Positions 1-5,463 of a stretch of 12,673 nt of DNA are shown in pieces. This DNA is from Pseudomonadota bacterium (GTDB lineage Bacteria > Desulfobacterota > GWC2-55-46 > JADFVP01), in contig JADFVP010000111.1 in NCBI GenBank assembly GCA_015222595.1, forward strand, positions 1-12,673, written 5' to 3'. Made by a program: the position numbers and the translations under genes. Under the pieces are notes generated by a model. That model ran no database searches. It was not told where the DNA came from and worked only from the letters and a program-made list of their open reading frames with translations. How positions within the stretch are numbered: position 1 is the stretch's first letter; each line of letters begins with the position of its first letter.

Positions 1-737
1 TAGAGACCGAGCAGCAGGTCCACTGGCTCGAACCCCGCAACAACAGAGGGCGTGTTGAACTCATCGGCCAAAAAGGCGTAAGCTTCGGAGCCGGTAATGG
101 CGGTTACGTGGCCCGGACAGACGAAGCCGTCGATGCGTGTGCTGCCCGTCTCTATTAGCGCGCGCATGGCAGGAGGGGTGAGCTTGTGGAGCGCGAGAGC
201 CGAGAGGTTCTTTATTCCGCTCGCTTTGGCGGCTTTGATAGTAGCAGCTACTGTAGGCGAGGTGGTCTCGAAACCGACGGCAAAGAGCAGCACTTCGCGC
301 TCCGGGTTTTTAAGGGCGAACTCTATCGCGTTCAGCGGCGAGTAGACGACGCGAACGTCCGCGCCCTCGGCCTTGGCCTCAGCGAGTGTGGAGGCGGAGC
401 CGGGCACGCGCATCATGTCTCCGAAGGTGGCTATGATTACGTCGGGGCGGGTGCGCGCAAATTCGATTATACGGTCGATGTCGGCCCCGGAGGTAACGCA
501 GACCGGGCAGCCGGGCCCGGAGATGAGGTTGATGTTCTTAGGCAGTGTTTCGCGGATGCCGTACTTGGAGATGGAGTGCGTGTGCGTGCCGCAAATCTCC
601 ATTATCGTCGCCTGTTTCGTGGAGATGGCGTTGATCTTCTCTACGATACGCAGCACCGACTCGCGAGAGCGGAACTCGTCTATGAGGTTCCGTTCGGTCT
701 TCTGGATGACTTTCGTCTTTTGACTGACTTTCGTCAT
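1..737 (-). CDS. hypD: Hydrogenase maturation factor HypD (3' end cut off by the window edge)
   Basis: HypD is the iron-sulfur scaffold on which, with HypC, the Fe(CN)2CO group of [NiFe] hydrogenase is assembled in the cytoplasm. The reading frame is open from the ATG at 737 to the left edge, giving the first 245 residues of a protein usually near 370. Visible family motifs are CGTHTH (residues 49-54), GPGCPVC (74-80, with the paired cysteines), FAVGFETT (152-159) and CPGHV (207-211). The C-terminal part with the [4Fe-4S] cysteines lies outside the window. The start overlaps the hypC stop in an ATGA arrangement, which implies translational coupling. The N-terminus carries a short tandem duplication (TKVSQK/TKVIQK) ahead of the conserved region. 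Identification is firm; intactness of the 3' end cannot be judged. Confidence 0.97.
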   Translation of the reverse strand, partial: MTKVSQKTKVIQKTERNLIDEFRSRESVLRIVEKINAISTKQATIMEICGTHTHSISKYGIRETLPKNINLISGPGCPVCVTSGADIDRIIEFARTRPDVIIATFGDMMRVPGSASTLAEAKAEGADVRVVYSPLNAIEFALKNPEREVLLFAVGFETTSPTVAATIKAAKASGIKNLSALALHKLTPPAMRALIETGSTRIDGFVCPGHVTAITGSEAYAFLADEFNTPSVVAGFEPVDLLLGL

Positions 738-955
738 AGCTCCTCGATCATGGCCAGAGTCTCTTCTGCGCTCTCGGTATCGACCCGCTCGATTGCAAAG
801 CCCGCATGGATAAGTACGTACTCGCCGACGCGCGGAGATTCGAGAAGCGTTACGTTTGCCCGCTTCACGGTGCCGAGCACCTCGACTCGCGCTGTGGCTC
901 CGTTAACGGCGTCCTCTTCTATGGAGAGTATCTTTCCGGGTATCGCAAGGCACAT
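734..955 (-). CDS. hypC: Hydrogenase maturation chaperone HypC/HybG
   Basis: HypC is a small cytoplasmic chaperone that partners HypD during Fe(CN)2CO assembly and then carries the iron group to the hydrogenase large-subunit precursor. The 73-aa length is normal for the family. The invariant N-terminal MCLAIPGKI is present; Cys2, exposed after Met removal, is the essential iron/large-subunit contact. The region around His50 (VLIHAGFAIERVD) matches the conserved second half of the beta-barrel. It starts 2 nt after the hypF stop and its TGA overlaps the hypD ATG by 4 nt, so it is part of a tightly packed hypF-hypC-hypD unit. Nothing looks degenerate. Confidence 0.97.
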   Translation of the reverse strand: MCLAIPGKILSIEEDAVNGATARVEVLGTVKRANVTLLESPRVGEYVLIHAGFAIERVDTESAEETLAMIEEL

Positions 956-957
956 GT

Positions 958-3348
958 TCAGTTACCGCTTTCTTTGCGCTGTTTTGAAAACTGTTCTGCT
1001 GCCGCCACTATCTGCCCGAGAGAGATTCCGCCGTCGTTCGTCGGAACCGTAGAGTTGAACCACGGGGTAAGTCCCGCGCGCGTGAGTCTCTCTTTTGCCA
1101 AACGGCAAAGGAGCCTGTTCTGAAAGACGCCGCCTGAGAGTACGACGTCGGTTACTTCAGCCTCTTTAGACAGGCGCAGGGCCGTGTCCGTTATTATAGC
1201 CGCAATTGAGTGGTGAAATCTCTTTGAGATCTCAGCTCTATCAATGCCTGCCTCGTGCTCCTCTATTATAGCCCTGATCATGGGGGCTACGTCAATGACG
1301 TAGGGTTCTGTATCTGACACGGTGTAGCCGTACGTCTTTTTCGTGTCAAGAGTATCGGTCGCTTTTGTATAGGCCATCGCCTCAAGCTCCACGGCTGCCT
1401 CGCCCTCGTAGGTGGCGCGGTCTCTAAGACCGAGTATCGAAGAGACTGCGTCGAAGAGCCTGCCGGCACTCGAAGTCAGCGGAGAGTTTATCTTGCGATC
1501 GATCATTTTCAATACGTTTATTCTTTCCCGGTCCGGTATGCGTGCAAGAACGCGCCCAACGACTTCGCCCGGTCTTTCCGGGTTACCCTCTTCCCCGTAA
1601 GCCTGTAGTATGTATCCCAGCGCCATGCGCCACGGCTCCTCCACTGCGCGCTCTGCTCCGGCCATTGCAATATATTTAAAGTGCGCTCTTCTGATGTAAG
1701 AGTCTCTTTTTGAAATGAAAAACTCTCCGCCCCAGACGTTGCCGTCCGTGCCGGCTCCCGTGCCGTCGAACGCTACTCCGACCACCGGGCCCGTAAGGCC
1801 GTGCTCGGCCATGCACGATACTATATGGGCGTGGTGGTGCTGTATGGCGAAGACCCGGTCTTTAGAAATCGAGTTGCTCTTTGCGAACTCTACCGCCCCG
1901 TGCGTGCTCGCGTAGTCGGGGTGGAGGTCGTGCGCGACTATTTCGGGCTCTATGTTGTTGATCTCAAGCAGGCTCTTTATTGTTGATGCCTGAAAACCGA
2001 TTGCGCTCTCTGTGTCGAGTTCGCCAATGTGAGGGCCTGGAATCGCGCTCGTACCATGGCCGATACAGATACTGTTCTTCTGCTGCGCTCCGAAGGCTAC
2101 GGAGTCCGGCAGTGTGCTCTTAAGTTTTATCGCAGTCGGCGTTATTCCTCTAGCGCGCCGGAGAACCGTTGGCCGTCCGTCATTGATCCTCATTATCGAG
2201 TCGTCTACGCGCAGATGTATCGAACGGTCGTGGAACAGAAATAGATCTGCAATGCCAGAGAGCCGCTCTTTTGCTTCGTCGTTATCTATCGCAATCGGTT
2301 CGTCGCTTCTGTTTCCGCTCGTCATCACAAGCGCATCGAAAGAACTGCCCTGTCCATGAAAAAGGAGGTGATGAAGGGGCGTGTACGGCAGCATGATCCC
2401 GTATGTGGTACTGCCCCGCGCTATAGAGTCCGGAAGCTTAGCCTCAGCTCTCTTATCGACAAGAAGAATTGGCGCCGTTGCAGAGGCCAGGAGCCGGGCT
2501 TCGTCTGTGCCGACAACTGCGAACTCTCTTGCTCTTTCGATACTCTTTACCATAAGAGCGAAGGGCTTGTTGTTCTGCTCTTTTGAACGACCGGTCCGTT
2601 TGAGTCTTCGGAGCCGCTCTACCGTCTTGGAGTTGGCGGCATCGCAGGCGAGGTGAAAACCTCCCAGCCCCTTTAAGGCCGCAATGGCGCCGTCTTTCAA
2701 GGCCTGCTGTACGGTCTCTATCGCCTTGTAGTTGGTTGCCCTGTCATCCCCTCCGGTGGTGTACTCGACTTTAGTCGCTTCGACCCAGGCCCTGGGGCCG
2801 CATTCTGCGCAACCGTTCGGCTGGGCGTGAAAGCGGCGGTCGGCGGGGTCGTCGTATTCGCTCTGACAGGCAGCGCACATGGTAAAGGGGGCCATGGTGG
2901 TAAGTGGTCTGTCGTAAGGCACGCCAATGGTGATGGAGTAACGGGGCCCGCAGTTGGTGCAGTTGATGAAGGGGTAGAGGTGCCGGCGGTTGGTTGGGTC
3001 TAAAAGCTCTTTCGCGCACTCGGCGCAGGTGGCGATGTCCGGGGAGATGTGCGTGGTCTCGTGGCCGAGGTCGGAGGGCGAACTCTCTTTGATCTCGAAG
3101 CCTTCTGCGATATTTGCGTGCGGCGCGATAACCGCTACGCTTATGTGCTCGATATTGGCGCGCGGAGGGGGTGAAGCGCGAAGCGCTGTAATGAATGCGC
3201 CGACCTCTGCGCCCTCGACCTCTATGGTAACTCCGGCCCCGGAGTTCAGGCACCAACCGGTGAGGCCGAAGCTGCGCGCAAGGTTGTAGACAAAGGGACG
3301 AAAGCCGACCCCTTGCACAACTCCGGTTATCTCGATACGTCTGCGCAT
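958..3348 (-). CDS. hypF: Carbamoyltransferase HypF
   Basis: HypF makes the cyanide ligand precursor: it activates carbamoyl phosphate with ATP and passes the carbamoyl group to the C-terminal cysteine of HypE. The 796-aa protein has all expected parts in order. These are an N-terminal acylphosphatase-like domain (residues 1-90, GVVQGVGFRPFVY), two zinc-finger pairs (C108/C111 with C130/C133, and C158/C161 with C180/C183), a YrdC-like nucleotide-binding domain (about 205-400, with KPFALM and MTSGNRSDEPIA), and a Kae1/TobZ-like C-terminal domain with the HHHAH metal motif (504-508), AFDGTGAGTDG and VLSGGVFQNRLL. The start has a good Shine-Dalgarno AAGGAG (3353-3358). A 147-nt spacer separates it from hypB, unlike the very tight other joints. 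Intact and confidently identified. Confidence 0.98.
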   Translation of the reverse strand: MRRRIEITGVVQGVGFRPFVYNLARSFGLTGWCLNSGAGVTIEVEGAEVGAFITALRASPPPRANIEHISVAVIAPHANIAEGFEIKESSPSDLGHETTHISPDIATCAECAKELLDPTNRRHLYPFINCTNCGPRYSITIGVPYDRPLTTMAPFTMCAACQSEYDDPADRRFHAQPNGCAECGPRAWVEATKVEYTTGGDDRATNYKAIETVQQALKDGAIAALKGLGGFHLACDAANSKTVERLRRLKRTGRSKEQNNKPFALMVKSIERAREFAVVGTDEARLLASATAPILLVDKRAEAKLPDSIARGSTTYGIMLPYTPLHHLLFHGQGSSFDALVMTSGNRSDEPIAIDNDEAKERLSGIADLFLFHDRSIHLRVDDSIMRINDGRPTVLRRARGITPTAIKLKSTLPDSVAFGAQQKNSICIGHGTSAIPGPHIGELDTESAIGFQASTIKSLLEINNIEPEIVAHDLHPDYASTHGAVEFAKSNSISKDRVFAIQHHHAHIVSCMAEHGLTGPVVGVAFDGTGAGTDGNVWGGEFFISKRDSYIRRAHFKYIAMAGAERAVEEPWRMALGYILQAYGEEGNPERPGEVVGRVLARIPDRERINVLKMIDRKINSPLTSSAGRLFDAVSSILGLRDRATYEGEAAVELEAMAYTKATDTLDTKKTYGYTVSDTEPYVIDVAPMIRAIIEEHEAGIDRAEISKRFHHSIAAIITDTALRLSKEAEVTDVVLSGGVFQNRLLCRLAKERLTRAGLTPWFNSTVPTNDGGISLGQIVAAAEQFSKQRKESGN

Positions 3349-3352
3349 CGGG

Positions 3353-3358
3353 CTCCTT
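3353..3358 (-). promoter_or_regulatory. Shine-Dalgarno of hypF
   Basis: The minus strand reads AAGGAG followed by CCCG and the ATG at 3348. It supports the annotated hypF start and independent translation initiation after the long hypB-hypF spacer. Confidence 0.75.
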
Positions 3359-3437
3359 CTATGCCGGTCGTATTGGTAGTGCTGACTGTTCAGTGTCTGG
3401 GGTTTTGGCTGGTGGTGGATCTAGAACCTGTGTCATT

Positions 3438-3486
3438 GGACTCGCTCGGGGGGCTGGCTCGGGGGACTCGCGCGCGGGGCTGGCTC
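3438..3486. repeat. Two imperfect 23-bp direct repeats in the hypB-hypF spacer
   Basis: Copies at 3438-3460 and 3464-3486 share 21 of 23 bases by eye and are offset by 26 bp. Both begin GGACTCGC and end GGGGCTGGCTC on the plus strand. They are the GC-richest part of the 147-bp gap between hypB and hypF (3349-3495), which holds no convincing gene. The rest of this gap shows no recognisable terminator. Function unknown; a local tandem duplication is the simplest reading. Confidence 0.6.
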
Positions 3487-3495
3487 CGGCGTTCG

Positions 3496-4170
3496 CTATA
3501 TCTTGACTTCCGTGCCCTTGATCGCGAGGCCTGCAAGAAAGGCGCACCACTCGTCTATGCCCTCTCCCGTGGTGCAAGAAGTGGTAAAGACCTTGAGGCC
3601 CGGATTTATCTTAAGGGCGTTCTCTTTTGCGCGCTCTATGTCGAAGTTGGTCTGGGGTACGAGGTCGGTCTTGTTGATTATAAGCACGTCTGCGGCATTG
3701 AAGAGCGCCGGGTACTTTAGCGGCTTGTCGTCTCCCTCTGCAACACTGAGCACGGCCACCATCATCTCTTCGCCAAGGTCGTACTCTGCGGGGCAGACCA
3801 TGTTGCCGACGTTCTCTATTATGAGCAGCTTGAGGTTGCGCTGCTCCATTACCCATTCTAATGCTGAGCAGATCATCTCCGCATCGAGGTGGCAGGCCCT
3901 GCCGGTGGTGATCTGGTGGGCCGGTATGCCGCACTTTAAAAGGCGCTCTTTGTCGAGTTCGGTCTCCTGGTCTCCCTCTATCACGGCTATTCCGTCGGCC
4001 TTGGGGCCGAACCTCTTTACGGTCTCTTCTATTATAGAGGTCTTGCCGGAGCCCGGAGAGCTGACCATATTTATGGCGAAGATACCCATCTTCCTGAAGG
4101 CCGCACGAGTGCCGACGGCGATCTCGTCGTTCTTGTGCAGCACCTTCTCTTCTATATTTATTTCATGCAT
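3496..4170 (-). CDS. hypB: Hydrogenase nickel incorporation GTPase HypB
   Basis: HypB is the SIMIBI-class GTPase that works with HypA to deliver nickel to the hydrogenase large subunit in the cytoplasm. The 224-aa protein has the P-loop SSPGSGKT (residues 37-44), the IEGDQETELD region (64-73), the metal-site Cys93-His94 within TTGRACHLD, Cys126 in VGNMVCPAEYDLGE, and the guanine-specificity motif NKTD (166-169). It has neither the N-terminal CxxCGC high-affinity nickel site of E. coli HypB nor a histidine-rich nickel-storage stretch, so it is the minimal type in which only the G-domain site binds metal. It starts MHEINIEEKVL, usual for this type. It lies 44 nt after hypA and 147 nt before hypF. 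The ribosome-binding site is weak. Confidence 0.98.
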   Translation of the reverse strand: MHEINIEEKVLHKNDEIAVGTRAAFRKMGIFAINMVSSPGSGKTSIIEETVKRFGPKADGIAVIEGDQETELDKERLLKCGIPAHQITTGRACHLDAEMICSALEWVMEQRNLKLLIIENVGNMVCPAEYDLGEEMMVAVLSVAEGDDKPLKYPALFNAADVLIINKTDLVPQTNFDIERAKENALKINPGLKVFTTSCTTGEGIDEWCAFLAGLAIKGTEVKI

Positions 4171-4214
4171 TCGCTTGCCTGTCTTCTCTCTTTAGGACTG
4201 TTCGGTTCTAAGGG

Positions 4215-4556
4215 CTAATCGACGTCAATCGATACAATATCGAGTTCCGTTCCCGTTAGCCTCTTAATATCAACGCCAGAGCAGATAGGGCACGGCGAGT
4301 CGAACTCGACGAGCGGAAACTCGGTGCCGCAATCTCTGCACCGGCCAGAGAGCGCTGAGGCCATTATGTCTAGCGTTGCGCCCTCCATCGGTGTCTTCTC
4401 AATTGCGGCGTCGAATGCGAACCGCATAGCATCTGGCTCAACGGCGGTAAGCGTGCCAATTCTCAGCGTTAACCTGTTGAGCGCAGAGGCGTTGCATTTG
4501 GCCATCTCTTGCTCTACTGTTTCGAGGATAACCCTCATTAACGATATCTCATGCAT
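4215..4556 (-). CDS. hypA: Hydrogenase nickel metallochaperone HypA
   Basis: HypA binds nickel through its N-terminus and passes it to hydrogenase together with HypB. The 113-aa length is typical. The N-terminal MHEISLM supplies His2, the nickel ligand. The zinc-ribbon is formed by Cys73/Cys76 (CRDC) and Cys89/Cys92 (CPIC). The usual LRIG and VEPDAMRFAFD segments are present. It begins one base after the stop codon of the upstream endopeptidase gene, so the two are almost certainly co-translated. Intact, no oddities. Confidence 0.97.
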   Translation of the reverse strand: MHEISLMRVILETVEQEMAKCNASALNRLTLRIGTLTAVEPDAMRFAFDAAIEKTPMEGATLDIMASALSGRCRDCGTEFPLVEFDSPCPICSGVDIKRLTGTELDIVSIDVD

Positions 4557-4557
4557 T

Positions 4558-5049
4558 CTATGGCCTTGGGTTACACTCTATGCCGAGCCGTTTCAGTTCC
4601 GCTGCAACTCTGTCCGCTATCGGCTCTTTCAGGTTCTCTATTTTCTTGCTGAGCGGTGCGCCTGCCTCTACCCTAACGGGTACGACCCCTATAAGGGTAA
4701 CAGAGGGAGCGTGGCCGGAGAAGCGCGCGGTCTCTATAAGTTCGTACAGGCCTATCTGGTGCGCGCTCGGCCTTTTAAGCTGACGGGCGCTCTTAAGCTC
4801 TTCATTACTGTATAGTTCTATCGTACCCGGTGCGCCGTTCGAGGCTACGGCATCTACTACTATGACGGACTCGAAACCCTGAATGGACTCCAGGAGCGCA
4901 AGCCCGCCTGTGCCGCCGTCCATGACCTCTACCTCTTTGCCAAGCTCGTACTTGGCCTCAAAGGCCTCTACGGCGTGTACGCCGAGTCCGTCGTCGCCCA
5001 TAAGCACGTTGCCGACTCCAAGTACCAGACACCGTTTTAGCTCTTTCAT
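4558..5049 (-). CDS. [NiFe] hydrogenase maturation endopeptidase, HyaD/HybD/HupD family
   Basis: Nickel-dependent aspartic-type endopeptidase that removes the C-terminal tail of the hydrogenase large subunit after metal insertion. At 163 aa it has normal family length. It shows the N-terminal LVLGVGNVLMGDDGLGVH signature, with an acidic residue at Asp19/Asp20 where HybD has its nickel-binding Glu16. It also has VVDAV (Asp66, matching HybD Asp62) and SAHQIGL (His97, matching HybD His93). EVMDGGTGGLALL is a further family segment. Each protease is specific to one large subunit, so its presence implies a [NiFe] hydrogenase elsewhere in the genome, probably of group 1 or 2 type; which one cannot be told from here. 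The ribosome-binding site is poor and it follows a 38-codon membrane-protein ORF by 31 nt. Confidence 0.95.
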   Translation of the reverse strand: MKELKRCLVLGVGNVLMGDDGLGVHAVEAFEAKYELGKEVEVMDGGTGGLALLESIQGFESVIVVDAVASNGAPGTIELYSNEELKSARQLKRPSAHQIGLYELIETARFSGHAPSVTLIGVVPVRVEAGAPLSKKIENLKEPIADRVAAELKRLGIECNPRP

Positions 5050-5080
5050 CTTATTGGCCGACCCCCGCTCTTCGTCTACT

Positions 5081-5197
5081 TTACCGATGTGCGAGGTAGG
5101 CTGCTACCAGCCCCCCGACAACAAGCAGATTTACAAAAGCCCCTAAAAGTATTAGGATGTCGACTGGGGTTCTATTGCCGGATTCGAGTTTGAGCAT
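5081..5197 (-). CDS. Candidate 38-aa single-TM protein heading the maturation operon
   Basis: An ATG at 5197 opens a 38-codon frame ending in TAA at 5081, too short for usual gene callers. The N-terminus is polar (MLKLESGNRTPVD), followed by one clear hydrophobic helix (about residues 13-35, ILILLGAFVNLLVVGGLVAA) and a short basic end (AHR). An in-frame TAG lies 15 bases before the ATG, so no longer version with a normal start exists. There is no good Shine-Dalgarno, and the predicted promoter -10 box ends only 7 nt before the ATG, so a leaderless mRNA is possible. The next gene starts 31 nt downstream. I do not recognise a family. The hydrophobic pattern with a neat stop favours a real protein, but the short length leaves chance possible. 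Confidence 0.5.
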   Translation of the reverse strand: MLKLESGNRTPVDILILLGAFVNLLVVGGLVAAYLAHR

Positions 5198-5204
5198 GCC
5201 TATG

Positions 5205-5233
5205 AGAATAGTCTATACACCTTCGATTGTCAA
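5205..5233 (-). promoter_or_regulatory. Sigma70-type promoter for the hydrogenase maturation operon
   Basis: On the minus strand TTGACA (5228-5233) is a perfect -35 box, followed after exactly 17 nt by TATTCT (5205-5210), which matches TATAAT at four of six positions. Transcription would start at about 5197-5198, at or next to the ATG of the 38-codon ORF. It is the best promoter match I found in the window and drives the genes read leftward. Confidence 0.65.
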
Positions 5234-5264
5234 TAAGCTCCGCACGGCATGCAACCCCGGTTTG

Positions 5265-5278
5265 CGCTCATTTGAGCG
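5265..5278. promoter_or_regulatory. Short inverted repeat in the divergent intergenic region (possible operator)
   Basis: CGCTCA-TT-TGAGCG is a perfect 6-bp-arm inverted repeat with a 2-nt centre, midway between the two divergent operons (gap 5198-5349). A regulator bound here could act on both, but 6-bp arms are short and no known consensus (for example FNR TTGAT-N4-ATCAA) is matched. The rest of the gap shows only the minus-strand promoter and the Shine-Dalgarno of the plus-strand gene; I see no strong plus-strand -35/-10 pair. Confidence 0.3.
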
Positions 5279-5349
5279 GACTCTTTGAGGCCGGTCGTCC
5301 AACCATTACGCAGAAACTTATACCCGGAAGTTATGCCCGGAGATTTACA

Positions 5350-5463
5350 ATGAAGAACTATCTCTTTTCAATCATCGGTTTTGTCTCCTTCGCGCTCCTG
5401 TTTCTGGCGATGGATGCGCTACTATTCGGCGCGCGGGGCCTGAGCTTCTTCTATCATGGGTAG
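5350..5463 (+). CDS. 37-aa single-TM protein ahead of the CydA-like gene (possible small oxidase subunit)
   Basis: The ATG at 5350 has a good Shine-Dalgarno (GGAG at 5339-5342, 7-nt spacing) and gives a 37-residue peptide with one hydrophobic segment (about residues 4-27, LFSIIGFVSFALLFLAMDAL). Longer in-frame starts exist upstream (from 5227), but their translation is polar and lacks a good ribosome-binding site. The end overlaps the start of the CydA-like gene by 8 nt, implying coupled translation. Size and topology recall the tiny CydX or CcoQ-type accessory subunits of bd and cbb3 oxidases, but there is no clear sequence match to them, so a role as a small subunit of the neighbouring complex is inference. 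Confidence 0.7.
   Translation: MKNYLFSIIGFVSFALLFLAMDALLFGARGLSFFYHG

Noticed and set aside
186..1052. Long plus-strand open frame (288 codons) over hypD/hypC
   Set aside because: It is antisense to two clearly conserved genes, and its translation is Arg/Gly/Val-rich with no family motif; a GC-bias shadow.
3359..3436. 25-codon Pro-rich minus-strand ORF in the hypB-hypF spacer (ends just before the hypF Shine-Dalgarno)
   Set aside because: No ribosome-binding site, low-complexity composition and no recognisable fold; likely chance.
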